In this document: in pieces, positions 20,225-29,644 of the stretch | How the letters are laid out: each line of letters begins with the position of its first letter | How positions within the stretch are numbered: position 1 is the first letter of the stretch | Source of the DNA: Caballeronia sp. INDeC2 | GTDB taxonomy: Bacteria; Pseudomonadota; Gammaproteobacteria; Burkholderiales; Burkholderiaceae | Assembly (NCBI RefSeq): GCF_023631325.1 | Contig: NZ_JALQDG010000003.1 | Span: 124,001 to 188,000, forward strand | Direction: 5' to 3' | DNA: 64,000 nt | The notes under the pieces: model-generated | Databases searched by the model: none | Told to the model about the DNA's origin: nothing | Seen by the model: only the letters and a program-made list of their open reading frames with translations | Made by a program: the position numbers and the translations under genes

Positions 20225-21862
20225 TCATTCCGCCGCGCCGGGCCGGCGCGCACCCTCGTAAACCCATTCGAGCAGCGCATCGTGCGCTGCGCGGGCGGCT
20301 TCGGCGCGCGGATCGTTGATGAAGCTCACGACGACATAGCTCTCGCCGTTCGCCGCGCCGACATAGCCCGCGATTGCCCGCACGTCGCGCAGCGTGCCGG
20401 TCTTTATGTGCGCATTGCCGAGCGCGCCCGCGTTGGTGAGGCGGTTGCGCATCGTGCCGTCGACGCCCGCGACGGGCAGCGATTCGACGAAAACCTGCGC
20501 GACCGGACTCGCGTTCGCCGCCATCAGCAGGTCGGCGAGCGAGGACGCGGAGATGTGCTCGTCGCGCGAAAGACCCGAGCCGTTGTCGAGCGTGAGCCCG
20601 TTCATCGGCAAGGCGCTGCGCTTGAGGAACGCCTGGATCGCCGCGGCCGATTTCACGGTCGTCGCGGGCGGCTTCGATTGCGCCGCGCCGATTGTGAGGA
20701 ACAGGTTGCGCGCCATCACGTTGTTGCTGAACTTGTTGATGTCGCGCACGACATCCGACAGCACCGGGCTGCGATGCGTGCCAACGAGCCGCGCATTCGA
20801 CGGCGTCGGGCCTTCGCGCGTCGTGCCCTGGAATGTGCCGCCGGCCTGCTTCCAGAGCGCGAGGAAGCCGCCTGCGAAGAACGTCGAGTGATCGAGCGCG
20901 GCGACGTTGACCGTGCGCGAGCCGCAACGCAGCGGATAGTCGCCGATGAACGATGCCTGCACGAAGCCGCCCTGCGTCTGCGCGACGCTCGGCGACGCTG
21001 CCTGGAGCGAGCCGGTGCAGGCGCCGTGCGTGACGCGCAGTTCGTTGTCGATCTGCAACTGCGCGAGTTGCGGCAGCACGTCGATGGAGACTTGTCCGTC
21101 CGGGCTCGGCGTCAGCGTGAAGGACAGCGACTTGAATGCGTACAGCAGCGGGTCCGGGCCGACGTTGTAGGGCGCGGAGTCGTCGTTGTCGAAGGCGGGC
21201 AGATCGCGCGTGGAGGCGTCGAAGTAGCGCTTGTCGAGCACGAGCGCGCCATCGATGCCCGTGATGCCGTTCTTGCGCACCTGTTCGACGAGATCGATCA
21301 ATTCTTCCGGCACGAGCTTCGGATCGCCGGTGCCCTGGATGTACAGGTTGCCGTGCAGAACGCCCTGGGCATCGACTTCGCCATCGGCATGCGCGGTCGT
21401 CTTCCAGCGATAGTCCGGACCGAGCATCGAGAGACCGGCGTAGGTGGTGACGAGCTTCATCGTCGAGGCGGGCAGCATCGGCTCGTTCGCGTTGACGGAG
21501 ACGAGCGGCACCGGCGCGCCGACGCGTTGCACGACAACGCTTATCGACGAAACCGGTACGTGTGCGCGCGCGAGCGCCGTCATCACCGACGCGGGCAGCG
21601 GTCCGGCGGGCACGCTCACCTTCGCGGCGCGCTCGGCTTTCGTAACGCCGTCGGCCTTCGCGCGCTTCGTTTCGTTTTTCGCGGCGTGCTTCGACCTGCT
21701 TGCGCCGATAGCCGCGCGCTCCGGCGATTGCGCCTGCGAATCGGCCTTCGATCCGCCGCGCGCTCGAGCGTCGGACATGTGGCCGAGCGCCGCGCAGGCG
21801 AAGGTTGCGGCGAGCGCGATGGACGAGAGACGGCGGGGTATTGAACGAAAAGCAGGCGGCAT
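20225..21862 (-). CDS. dacB: D-alanyl-D-alanine carboxypeptidase/endopeptidase PBP4
   Basis: A 545-residue periplasmic penicillin-binding protein of the S13 family, trimming and cleaving peptidoglycan cross-links. A signal peptide is followed by a Ser/Lys-rich linker. Active-site motifs: STMK in MLPASTMKL near residue 135, SGLS in LDNGSGLSRDEH, and KTG in HIKTGTLRD. The long insertion between motifs 1 and 2 is typical of S13. It lies far from the carbapenem genes and is probably core. Confidence 0.93.
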   Translation of the reverse strand: MPPAFRSIPRRLSSIALAATFACAALGHMSDARARGGSKADSQAQSPERAAIGASRSKHAAKNETKRAKADGVTKAERAAKVSVPAGPLPASVMTALARAHVPVSSISVVVQRVGAPVPLVSVNANEPMLPASTMKLVTTYAGLSMLGPDYRWKTTAHADGEVDAQGVLHGNLYIQGTGDPKLVPEELIDLVEQVRKNGITGIDGALVLDKRYFDASTRDLPAFDNDDSAPYNVGPDPLLYAFKSLSFTLTPSPDGQVSIDVLPQLAQLQIDNELRVTHGACTGSLQAASPSVAQTQGGFVQASFIGDYPLRCGSRTVNVAALDHSTFFAGGFLALWKQAGGTFQGTTREGPTPSNARLVGTHRSPVLSDVVRDINKFSNNVMARNLFLTIGAAQSKPPATTVKSAAAIQAFLKRSALPMNGLTLDNGSGLSRDEHISASSLADLLMAANASPVAQVFVESLPVAGVDGTMRNRLTNAGALGNAHIKTGTLRDVRAIAGYVGAANGESYVVVSFINDPRAEAARAAHDALLEWVYEGARRPGAAE

Positions 21863-22102
21863 GGACGAGCGTTTTTTTGGGGCTAACGAAGGGCGGCGAC
21901 GCGCGGGAAGCGGCTATTGTAGACAAGCTGCCTTGCGGAAATCGTACGGGCGAAAAATCGTCGTCGCCCGCGGCGCGCCGTTGTCTTCCGAAAGCCGACG
22001 ATCCGCGCGGTTAAGTCCCGCTTAAGCCTGTGGCAAGCCCGCGCGGCTACAATGGGTCGCGGCTTTCGAGCCTGCTCATGTAACCACGAACAGACATGTG
22101 CC

Positions 22103-22765
22103 ATGCGAATCCTGCTTGTCGAAGATGACCGGATGATTGCCGAAGGCGTGCGCAAGGCGCTGCGCGCGGACGGCTTCGCAGTCGACTGGGTGCAGGACGG
22201 CGAGGCTGCGCTTACCGCGGTCGCGGGCGAGTCCTACGACTTGATGCTGCTCGACCTCGGCCTGCCCAAACGCGACGGGCTCGACGTGCTGAGGACACTG
22301 CGCGCGCGCGCCAACGCGTTGCCGGTGCTGATCGTCACGGCGCGCGACGCCATCGCCGATCGCGTGAAAGGGCTCGACGCCGGCGCCGACGATTACCTCG
22401 TCAAGCCCTTCGATCTCGACGAACTCGGCGCGCGCATGCGTGCGCTCATCCGCCGGCACGTGGGGCGGGGCGAATCGCTCGTGCGGCACGGCGAACTGAC
22501 GCTCGATCCGGTCGGGCATCAGGTGACGCTCGCGGGCGCGCCCGTCTCGCTGTCGGCGCGTGAGTTCGCACTGCTCGAAGCGCTGATGGCGCGGCCCGGC
22601 GCGGTGTTGTCGAAGAGCCAGCTCGAAGAGAAGATCTACGGCTGGGGCGAGGAAATCGGCAGCAATACCGTCGAGGTGTATATCCATTCGCTGAGAAAGA
22701 AGCTCGGCGCCGACCTCATCCGCAATGTGCGTGGTCTCGGCTACATGGTCGCGAAGGACGCCTGA
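22103..22765 (+). CDS. OmpR-family response regulator (QseB/PmrA-like)
   Basis: A 220-residue two-component regulator: a receiver domain with the acidic pair at residues 8-9, phospho-acceptor Asp51 in LMLLDLGLP, and lysine in DDYLVKPFDLDEL, then a winged-helix DNA-binding domain ending NTVEVYIHSLRKKL. The ATG at 22103 gives the canonical MRILLVEDD start. Its TGA overlaps the kinase ATG by one base (TGATG), so the pair is coupled. The regulon cannot be read from sequence. Confidence 0.93.
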   Translation: MRILLVEDDRMIAEGVRKALRADGFAVDWVQDGEAALTAVAGESYDLMLLDLGLPKRDGLDVLRTLRARANALPVLIVTARDAIADRVKGLDAGADDYLVKPFDLDELGARMRALIRRHVGRGESLVRHGELTLDPVGHQVTLAGAPVSLSAREFALLEALMARPGAVLSKSQLEEKIYGWGEEIGSNTVEVYIHSLRKKLGADLIRNVRGLGYMVAKDA

Positions 22766-24066
22766 TGCGGTCGATCCGCCGGCAATTGCTGATCTGGCTG
22801 CTCGCGCTCGTGATCGTCGGCGTGGGCTTTGCAGGATGGCTCATCTATCGGCAGGCGCTCGCGGAAGCCAACGAACTCTTCGATTACCAGTTGCAGCAGA
22901 TCGCGGCCGCGCTGCCGTCGGAGCCGTTTTCGTCGGTGCTCAGTTCGCGCAGCGAGAGCGACGAGGGCGTCGTCATCCAGATCTGGAATCGCAACGGCGT
23001 GCTGATGTACTACTCGCATCCGCGCGTGCCGCTCGCGCCTCACGCGGAGCTGGGTTTTTCCACCGAAATGACGCCGCGCGGCGAATGGCGCGTGTATAGC
23101 GCGATCGTCGGCGACAACGTCGTGCAGCTCGCGCAGCCGCTGTCGATCCGCAATCGCGTCGCGGCGGGCGTCGCGTGGCGCACGCTGTGGCCGCTCGTGC
23201 TGTTGCTGCCGCTGCTCGGGCTCGCGATCTGGGTGATCGTCGGCCTCGGCCTCGCGCCCTTGCAGCGCGTGACGCGCGCGCTCGATACACGTCATCCCGA
23301 AGCGCTCGATCCGCTCTCCGATCAACGTCTGCCGCAGGAAGTGCGGCCGGTCGTGCGCGCATTGAATGCGCTGCTGTCGCGGCTCTCGGCTGCGCTCGAT
23401 ACGCAAAAAGCCTTCGTCGCCGATGCCGCGCATGAACTGCGCACGCCGCTCGCGGCGGTGCAAATTCAGGCGCAGCTCGTCGCGCGCGCGCAGGACGATG
23501 AAACGCGCCGCGAGGCGCTCGGGGATCTTCAGGAAGGCATCGCGCGCGCGACGCGGCTCGCGGAGCAATTGCTCGCGCTCGCGCGATCGGAGCCGGACGG
23601 CAAGGGCGTCGAGACGCAAGTCGATTTGCGGGAAGTGCTGGAAGGCTGCGTGCGCGGTTATGTGCTGGTCGCGCAGGAGCGCGGCGTCGATCTCGGCATC
23701 GAGGCGAGCGAGCCGGCGATCGTGAAAGGCGATGCGGATTCGCTGCGCGTGATGTTCAACAATCTCATCGACAACGCGACGAAGTACACGCCCAAAGGCG
23801 GCCGCGTGGACGTCGGCCTGAAGATGCGGGAGGGGCGTCCGGTCGTCGAAATCTGCGATACCGGGCCGGGGATTCCGGAAGAAGAACGGGAGCGCGTGTT
23901 CGACCGGTTCTATCGCGTCGGAGAGGGTGTGAATCGCGCGCGCACGGATGTCGCGGGCAGCGGACTCGGGCTCGCGATCGTGCGGCGCATCGCGGTTCAG
24001 CATGGCGCGGCGGTCTCGCTCGGAGAATCGGAAGCGGGCGGGCTCAAGGTCACCGTGACGTTCTGA
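22765..24066 (+). CDS. Sensor histidine kinase (QseC-like)
   Basis: A 433-residue inner-membrane kinase. TM1 is at residues 8-28 and TM2 near 145-165, with a periplasmic sensor domain of about 115 residues between. The H-box is DAAHELRTPLAAVQ, the N-box NNLIDNATKYTPKGG, and the G-boxes DTGPGIPEEERERVF and GSGLGLAIVRR. The overall build matches QseC/PmrB-type kinases. It partners the response regulator immediately upstream. Confidence 0.92.
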   Translation: MRSIRRQLLIWLLALVIVGVGFAGWLIYRQALAEANELFDYQLQQIAAALPSEPFSSVLSSRSESDEGVVIQIWNRNGVLMYYSHPRVPLAPHAELGFSTEMTPRGEWRVYSAIVGDNVVQLAQPLSIRNRVAAGVAWRTLWPLVLLLPLLGLAIWVIVGLGLAPLQRVTRALDTRHPEALDPLSDQRLPQEVRPVVRALNALLSRLSAALDTQKAFVADAAHELRTPLAAVQIQAQLVARAQDDETRREALGDLQEGIARATRLAEQLLALARSEPDGKGVETQVDLREVLEGCVRGYVLVAQERGVDLGIEASEPAIVKGDADSLRVMFNNLIDNATKYTPKGGRVDVGLKMREGRPVVEICDTGPGIPEEERERVFDRFYRVGEGVNRARTDVAGSGLGLAIVRRIAVQHGAAVSLGESEAGGLKVTVTF

Positions 24067-24269
24067 TGCCGCGTTCGCGTCGTCTCTCTTCGCGGCGAAT
24101 CTTTCGGATTTACCTCCGTCGATTGAGAGTTCTGGAAGCAGCAAGCAGTGGTCGTCGTGTACGCAGTAAAGAAGTCGAAGAAGTCGAAGAAGTCGAAGTG
24201 GTGAAGTTGCAGTAGCAGCAATGCAGTTCGAAGTAATGCGGTGAGTTCTACGTAGTGCAGCAGTACCGA
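24067..24269. other. Spacer between kinase gene and terminator, with short simple repeats
   Basis: About 200 bp of non-coding sequence, less GC-rich than the surroundings. It contains three perfect tandem copies of the 9-mer GAAGTCGAA (24171-24197) and several GCAG/CAGCA-type short repeats. No gene is supported on either strand. Confidence 0.5.
24171..24197. repeat. Three tandem copies of a 9-bp unit
   Basis: GAAGTCGAA is repeated three times without mismatch in the non-coding spacer after the histidine kinase gene. The copy number is small and no function is apparent; it may vary between strains. Confidence 0.8.
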
Positions 24270-24310
24270 GGGCGTCGGTTCACAGGAACAGACGCCCTTT
24301 TGCGTTTTTT
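24270..24310 (+). terminator. Rho-independent terminator after the two-component operon
   Basis: GGGCGTC (24270-24276) pairs with GACGCCC (24291-24297), with an inner GTTC/GAAC stem, followed by TTTTGCGTTTTTT. The degP gene begins 85 bp further on and has its own small leader hairpin (GCGCTC/GAGCGC, 24358-24374). Confidence 0.85.
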
Positions 24311-24395
24311 AAGAAAGGTTTAAGCGACGCCCCGTAATCTTCCTTCATCGATATAGCGCGCTCTTTAGGAGCGCATCCCTCGTCAGGAGCACACG

Positions 24396-25898
24396 ATGAA
24401 AGCGAAGATCCTCACCCGCAGCGCCGTTGCGGCAGCCGTTGCCATTGCCTTGTCGGCGGGCTACGTGGCCGGACACAACAACGTGCCGGCGCCGCAGGTC
24501 ATCTCGCCCGCCGCAGCGGCGCTGATGCCCGCCGAAGCCGCGGCAAAAACAGGCATTCCCGATTTCTCCGGTCTCGTCGAGACCTACGGTCCGGCCGTGG
24601 TGAACATCAGCGCGAAGCACGTCGTGAAGCAGACGTCCAATCGCCGCGGCCAGAACCAGGTGCCGATGGACCCGGACGATCCCCTCTACCAGTTCTTCAA
24701 GCGCTTCGGCGGCATGCCCGGCTTCGGAGGCGGCGACGGCGGCCCCGGCGCGGATCGTCCGAGCGAAGGTCTCGGTTCGGGCTTCATCGTGAGCAGCGAC
24801 GGCTACATCCTGACGAACGCGCATGTCGTCGACAACGCGAACATCGTCACCGTGAAGCTCACCGACAAGCGCGAATATCGCGCGAAAGTCATCGGCGCTG
24901 ACAAGCAGTCGGACGTCGCCGTGCTGAAGATCGACGCGAAGAACCTGCCGGTGGTGAAGATCGGCGATCCGAACGGCAGCAAGGTCGGCCAGTGGGTGGT
25001 CGCGATCGGCTCGCCGTACGGCTTCGACAACACCGTGACCTCGGGCATCATCAGCGCCAAGTCGCGCGCGTTGCCCAATGAAAACTACACGCCGTTCATC
25101 CAGACCGACGTGCCGGTGAACCCGGGCAACTCGGGCGGCCCGCTTTTCAACCTGCAGGGCGAAGTGATCGGCATCAACTCGATGATCTATTCGCAGACGG
25201 GCGGCTTCCAGGGCCTTTCGTTCGCCATCCCGATCAATGAGGCGATCAAGGTCAAGGACGCGCTCATCAAGACCGGTCACGTCGATCGCGGCCGTCTCGG
25301 CGTGACGGTGCAGGGCATGAACCAGACGCTCGCGAATTCGTTCGGCATGAAGTCGCCGCAAGGCGCGCTCGTGAGCTCGGTCGAGCCGGGCGGACCGGCC
25401 GCGAAGGGCGGATTGCAGCCGGGCGACGTGATCACCGCGCTGAACGGCGTGCCGGTGACCGATTCGACTTCGCTGCCGTCGCAGGTCGCGGGCCTCGCGC
25501 CGGGCACGTCGGCGAAAGTGACGGTGTGGCGCGACAAGAGCGCGAAGGATCTCTCCGTGACGATCGGCGCGCTGAAGGATGCGAAGACCGCGAGCGCGCA
25601 CACGGGCGGCGACGATGGCGCATCGGCGCAGGACGCGCGCCTGGGCGTCGCGGTGCGCCCGCTCACGCCGGAAGAGAAGCAGAACGATTCGCTCTCGCGC
25701 GGTCTGCTCGTGCAGCAGTCGAACGGCGCGGCGGCAAACGCGGGCATTCAGCCGGGCGACGTGATTCTCGCCGTGAACGGCCAGCCGGTGACGTCGGTGC
25801 AGCAGTTGAAGTCGATGGTCCAGCATGCGGGCGACAGCATCGCGCTCCTGATCCAGCGTGACGATGCGCAGATCTTCGTTCCGGTCGATCTCGGCTGA
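24396..25898 (+). CDS. degP: Periplasmic serine endoprotease DegP/MucD (Do family)
   Basis: A 500-residue envelope quality-control protease/chaperone. An N-terminal export signal is followed by a trypsin-like domain with His in YILTNAHVVDNA, Asp in KQSDVAVLKI and Ser in NPGNSGGPLFNL, then two PDZ domains (near residues 300-390 and 410-500). It lies directly downstream of the two-component pair, an arrangement known for MucD-type genes; control by that system is plausible but not shown. A ribosome site CAGGAG precedes the ATG. Confidence 0.94.
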   Translation: MKAKILTRSAVAAAVAIALSAGYVAGHNNVPAPQVISPAAAALMPAEAAAKTGIPDFSGLVETYGPAVVNISAKHVVKQTSNRRGQNQVPMDPDDPLYQFFKRFGGMPGFGGGDGGPGADRPSEGLGSGFIVSSDGYILTNAHVVDNANIVTVKLTDKREYRAKVIGADKQSDVAVLKIDAKNLPVVKIGDPNGSKVGQWVVAIGSPYGFDNTVTSGIISAKSRALPNENYTPFIQTDVPVNPGNSGGPLFNLQGEVIGINSMIYSQTGGFQGLSFAIPINEAIKVKDALIKTGHVDRGRLGVTVQGMNQTLANSFGMKSPQGALVSSVEPGGPAAKGGLQPGDVITALNGVPVTDSTSLPSQVAGLAPGTSAKVTVWRDKSAKDLSVTIGALKDAKTASAHTGGDDGASAQDARLGVAVRPLTPEEKQNDSLSRGLLVQQSNGAAANAGIQPGDVILAVNGQPVTSVQQLKSMVQHAGDSIALLIQRDDAQIFVPVDLG

Positions 25899-26036
25899 CG
25901 CGGGCGCGCCGGCACACGCAGCGCGGGCACGAACCATGCTATACGGTTCCCTGGTGCCCCATCGCGTGAGATCGACGCATCGGGCGTGACGCCGCCGGCT
26001 CGCGGGCGCGGCGGCATCGGACAAAGGAGCAAAAAC

Positions 26037-26531
26037 ATGACGAGCAAGACCACGGGCAAGCTGGCGGCCGCAGTCCTCATCGCGGCGATGAGCGCCGGCA
26101 CGGCAAGCGTCGCCTGGGCGCAGCAGGCGGGCGGAACGACGGGCGGCACGACGAGCGATACCTCCAGCGCCGGCAACACCAACGGCGGCGGCCTGCCACA
26201 GATTCAGCAGCAAGGCGATGTCTCCTATACGTCGGGCGGCGTGGGACTCGACGAATCGCACGCATTGTTGCGCGAACAGGCGCACTGGCCGTTGTCGCTG
26301 CGCTTCACGGGGCCGACCGCCGATTACCTTTCGGGCGTGCACGTACGTGTCGTCGACGGCAAGGGCGGCGAGGCGCTGTCCGCCGAATCGATGGGACCGT
26401 ACATGCTCGTCAAGCTGCCGCCGGGCAGCTATACCGTCTACGCGAAGTACAAGGATCAGGAGAAAAAGCAGGCAGTGACCGTTGCCGGACCCGGCAAGGC
26501 CAAGGCCGCATTCCACTGGAACATTCAGTAA
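26037..26531 (+). CDS. Exported protein with carboxypeptidase-regulatory-like domain
   Basis: A 164-residue secreted protein of unknown function. A clean signal peptide ends at VAWAQ (residue 29), followed by a Gly/Thr/Ser-rich linker and a small beta domain. The end pattern MLVKLPPGSYTVYAKYKDQEKKQ resembles carboxypeptidase regulatory-like or transthyretin-like folds. AAGGAG precedes the ATG at 26037. It stands alone between degP and a terminator; partners are unknown. Confidence 0.75.
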   Translation: MTSKTTGKLAAAVLIAAMSAGTASVAWAQQAGGTTGGTTSDTSSAGNTNGGGLPQIQQQGDVSYTSGGVGLDESHALLREQAHWPLSLRFTGPTADYLSGVHVRVVDGKGGEALSAESMGPYMLVKLPPGSYTVYAKYKDQEKKQAVTVAGPGKAKAAFHWNIQ

Positions 26532-26607
26532 GCGGGAGCGTCGAAAGGGGATAGCCCCGAGGCATCGAAAGCGCTCACGCAGCATCGGAAGTTTGTCTCA
26601 TAATCAA

Positions 26608-26643
26608 GCCACGGGTGTCTCGATGACTCGTGGCTTTTTCTTT
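26608..26643 (+). terminator. Rho-independent terminator
   Basis: GCCACGGGT (26608-26616) pairs with ACTCGTGGC (26626-26634) with one G-T wobble and is followed by TTTTTCTTT. It ends the transcript of the exported protein gene at 26037-26531. Confidence 0.85.
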
Positions 26644-26677
26644 GGGATGTCGGTTCTCACGCGGGAGGGGCAGCACG

Positions 26678-27055
26678 ATGGGCACGGAACTGAACGACGC
26701 GCACCAGACGGCGCATCACATCGAGATCACGCTCAATGGCCGGCGTTGCCGCGTGATTCATCAGGGCGTGACCTACGCCGATACACACGCGTCCCTCACG
26801 CTCATCGAGCCGGGGACGGAGAAAGTGCATTATTTCCCGCGCGTCGACGTGAACATGGCGCGTCTCGAACGCTCCATCCACACCACGCATTGCCCGATCA
26901 AGGGCCAGGCGACGCACTATCACCTGCTGACCGAGGACGGTCCGGTGGAGAACGCCGCGTGGAGCTACGAAGCGCCGCTCGACGCCGCCGTGCAGATCAA
27001 GGGCTATCTCGCGTTTTACGGTTCGCGAATCGATCGCATAGACGAAACCTCTTAG
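26678..27055 (+). CDS. DUF427 domain-containing protein
   Basis: A 125-residue cytosolic protein of the DUF427 family. Typical segments are the YFPRVDVNMARLERS strand-turn and HCPIKGQATHYHL with the conserved Cys/His region. Function is unknown, although the family is widespread. The ATG at 26678 follows a GGGAGGGG site; the frame upstream of it overlaps the terminator and is rejected. Confidence 0.85.
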   Translation: MGTELNDAHQTAHHIEITLNGRRCRVIHQGVTYADTHASLTLIEPGTEKVHYFPRVDVNMARLERSIHTTHCPIKGQATHYHLLTEDGPVENAAWSYEAPLDAAVQIKGYLAFYGSRIDRIDETS

Positions 27056-27129
27056 GCGCGCATCCGAACAGACACCCCGCGCCCGCTCGGCGATAACGAA
27101 CGCATGCGATCCTTTCCCCGGAGGCGCGA

Positions 27130-27921
27130 ATGGAAGTCACCGATGCCCTGTGCGTTCCGCTCGACCCGGCGCATGTCCGGGAGGCGCTCTCCGATCTCGC
27201 GTTGCTGCGCGCGAGCCTCGACAATTGCGAATCGTTCACGCGCACGCCCGCCGGCGAATATGTCCTCACGCTGATCGTGCCGCTCGGCGCGCTGCGGGCG
27301 CGCTACGAGATCCGCGCGCATGCCGCGGGGCGCACCCGTCAGGCGGTGCGCTCAGAAGGCGACATCACCGAATCCGACGATGCCATATACGCCCGCACCT
27401 TGAGCTTCAAGGCGCGCGGCGAAGGCGTCGGCTCCTTGCGCGGGCAGATCGCGGTCGCGCTGAATCCGGACGACGACGGCGCTGCGACCTGGATCGAATA
27501 CACCGTCTGGGCGACGGTATCGGGACCGCTCGCCGGCTTGCCCGCGCGCCAGATCGAGAACGCGCTGCGCGAAGGCGCCGACGATTTCTTCGCCGAGTTC
27601 TGCGAAGTCGTGCGCGCGAAACACGCGTTGCCGTCGATGCGCGCGGCGGGCGAGCGCACCGAGCGCCGGCACGTGTTCCTGCGGCCGAGCGCGATGTCGG
27701 CGGCGTTCTCGCGTCGCTCGGGCGCGATGCGCGCGCCGTCCGCCGATGCTTCCGCGAGCGGCGTGCTGCGGCATCGGCTGCACGGGCATGGCTTTGCGCA
27801 TCACGAACGCGATCATTCCCACGATCCGCATCCGCTCGGCTTGCCGATATGGGCGTGGGCGGCGATGCTCGTGTGCGTCGCGCTCTTCGCGTATTTCGCG
27901 CAGCACATCGGGCTGCAATGA
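27130..27921 (+). CDS. CoxG-like SRPBCC-domain protein with C-terminal membrane anchor
   Basis: A 263-residue protein. Residues 1-150 match the CoxG/SRPBCC lipid- or ligand-binding fold of carbon monoxide dehydrogenase subunit G (start VTDALCVPLDPAHV; the GQIAVALNPDDDGAATWIEYT strand pattern). A His-rich linker (HGFAHHERDHSHDPH) precedes one C-terminal transmembrane helix near residues 238-257. No Cox genes accompany it, so the role is unknown. It converges with the GlxA-type regulator with a 3-bp gap. Confidence 0.8.
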   Translation: MEVTDALCVPLDPAHVREALSDLALLRASLDNCESFTRTPAGEYVLTLIVPLGALRARYEIRAHAAGRTRQAVRSEGDITESDDAIYARTLSFKARGEGVGSLRGQIAVALNPDDDGAATWIEYTVWATVSGPLAGLPARQIENALREGADDFFAEFCEVVRAKHALPSMRAAGERTERRHVFLRPSAMSAAFSRRSGAMRAPSADASASGVLRHRLHGHGFAHHERDHSHDPHPLGLPIWAWAAMLVCVALFAYFAQHIGLQ

Positions 27922-27924
27922 CGG

Positions 27925-28881
27925 TTACGCGCCGCGAAACGCCCGTCGATACGCCGACGGCGACGTCTTCAGCGTCCCTGCGAACTGCTGGCGCAGCGTC
28001 GCGCCGGTGCGAAAGCCGCTCTGTTCCGCAATGCGATCGATCGGCAGATCCGTGTCTTCGAGCAAGCGCTGCGCGAGCGCGACGCGTTGCCCGACGAGCC
28101 ACGCGTCCACCGTCGCGCCCGTCGTTTCCCGAAAGCGCCGCGTAAAGTTTCGGCGGCTCATCGCCATGCGTGCGGCGAGCGTATCGAGCGAATGATCCGT
28201 TTGCAGATTGGCGCGCAACCAGTCGAGCAGTGCTGCGAGCTTTTCGCTTTTCGGACGTTCGGGAACCGGCTCGTCGATGAACTGCGCCTGCGAGCCCTGC
28301 CGATGCGGCGGCACGACGAGCCGACGCGCGACCTGATTCGCCGCCTGCGAGCCCGCCAGCTTGCGCAGCACGTGCAGGCAGCAATCGAGTCCGGCCGCGG
28401 TGCCGGCGGACGTCGTGATGTTTTCATCTTCGATATAGAGCACGTTCGGATCGAGTCGCACGCGCGGATAGCGGCGCGCGAAATCGTCGGCCCACGCCCA
28501 GTGCGTCGTGGCCGCGCGGCCGTCGAGCAGGCCCGCCGCCGCGAGCACGTATGAGCCGAGGCACAGTCCGACGACCTGCGCGCCGCGTGCATGCGCGGCG
28601 CGAAGCGCGTCGAGGAGCGCTTCGGATGGCGTCTCGTCCGGATCGCGCCATGACGGCACGACGATCACGTCGGCGCTGGCGAGGGCGTCGAACGAATGCT
28701 GTGCCGCGATCGTGAACCCGGCGGACGTCGCGAGCGCGTGCGGTTCGGCGGCGCAGACGCGAAAGTCGAACGACGGCACGCCGATCCCGCCGCGCTCTTC
28801 GCCGAACACGATGCACGGCACGGCAAGATGAAACGGGCTGATGCGGTCGAACGCGACGACGGCGATCGAATGGCGGGTCAT
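27925..28881 (-). CDS. GlxA-family transcriptional regulator (DJ-1/PfpI plus AraC HTH)
   Basis: A 318-residue regulator with an N-terminal DJ-1/PfpI-like domain (residues 1-185, including VVGLCLGSYVLAAAGLLDG with the nucleophile-elbow Cys) and a C-terminal AraC-type double helix-turn-helix (MSRRNFTRRFRETTGA near residue 240 and GFRTGATLRQQF near residue 290). The ATG at 28881 gives MTRHSIAVVAFDRISP. It is divergent from the cysteine hydrolase gene with a 130-bp spacer, so that gene is the likely target. Confidence 0.9.
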   Translation of the reverse strand: MTRHSIAVVAFDRISPFHLAVPCIVFGEERGGIGVPSFDFRVCAAEPHALATSAGFTIAAQHSFDALASADVIVVPSWRDPDETPSEALLDALRAAHARGAQVVGLCLGSYVLAAAGLLDGRAATTHWAWADDFARRYPRVRLDPNVLYIEDENITTSAGTAAGLDCCLHVLRKLAGSQAANQVARRLVVPPHRQGSQAQFIDEPVPERPKSEKLAALLDWLRANLQTDHSLDTLAARMAMSRRNFTRRFRETTGATVDAWLVGQRVALAQRLLEDTDLPIDRIAEQSGFRTGATLRQQFAGTLKTSPSAYRRAFRGA

Positions 28882-29011
28882 GGCGCGGCTCCGGTAAAAC
28901 GTTAAACGCGTGCATTTTGGCCCGAATACGACGAAAGTTGGCAATCGGGCCACTTCTGGCTATCGCGCGGGCGCGGCGACAATGCTTCGACCATCCACAA
29001 AGGAGCTGACC

Positions 29012-29644
29012 ATGCCGCGCCGCGCCTTGATCGTCATCGATGTGCAGAACGAGTACGTCGAAGGCAACCTGTTGATCGAATATCCCGATGTGGAGGTGTC
29101 GCTCGCGAATATCGCGCGCGCGATGGACGCCGCCGAAAAGCACGGCGTGCCGGTCGTCGTGGTGCAGAATTTCGCGCCGGCGAGCGCGCCGATCTTCGCG
29201 CGCGGCTCCGCGATGGCCGAGCTGCACGAAACGGTCGCGTCGCGGCCGCGCGCGCATTACGTGGAGAAATCGCTGCCGAGCGCGTTCGCCGGCACCGATC
29301 TCGCCGACTGGCTGACGGCGCACGACATCGACACGATCGTGATTGCGGGCTACATGACGCACAACTGCGACGATTCGACCGCCAAGCACGCGGTGCACGC
29401 CGGCCTCGCGGTGGAATTTCTCGCGGATGCGACGGGCGCCGTGCCCTACGAAAACAGCGCGGGCCGTGCGAGTGCGGAAGAGATTCACCGCGTGTTCACG
29501 GTGGTGATGCAGTCGCGCTTCGCCGCCGTACTCGCCACGGACGACTGGATCCGTGCGCTGGAAAGCGGCGAGACGCCCGCGCGCGACAACATCTACGCGT
29601 CGAACCAGCGGGCGCGCGCCGCGACTTCAGGCGCTGGCCGGTAA
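29012..29644 (+). CDS. Isochorismatase-family cysteine hydrolase
   Basis: A 210-residue cytosolic hydrolase. The triad Asp-Lys-Cys is visible in LIVIDVQNEY, YVEKSLPSAFAGTDL and VIAGYMTHNCDDSTAKHA. Family members act on amides such as nicotinamide, biuret or ureidoacrylate; the substrate is not determined here. An AAAGGAG site precedes the ATG at 29012. Its 3' end overlaps the convergent TetR gene by 18 bp. It is probably controlled by the adjacent GlxA-type regulator. Confidence 0.88.
   Translation: MPRRALIVIDVQNEYVEGNLLIEYPDVEVSLANIARAMDAAEKHGVPVVVVQNFAPASAPIFARGSAMAELHETVASRPRAHYVEKSLPSAFAGTDLADWLTAHDIDTIVIAGYMTHNCDDSTAKHAVHAGLAVEFLADATGAVPYENSAGRASAEEIHRVFTVVMQSRFAAVLATDDWIRALESGETPARDNIYASNQRARAATSGAGR

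Noticed and set aside
24171..24197. Tandem 9-mers as a possible protein-coding repeat
   Set aside because: The frames through them have no ribosome site and end quickly; the repeats sit before a terminator in non-coding DNA.
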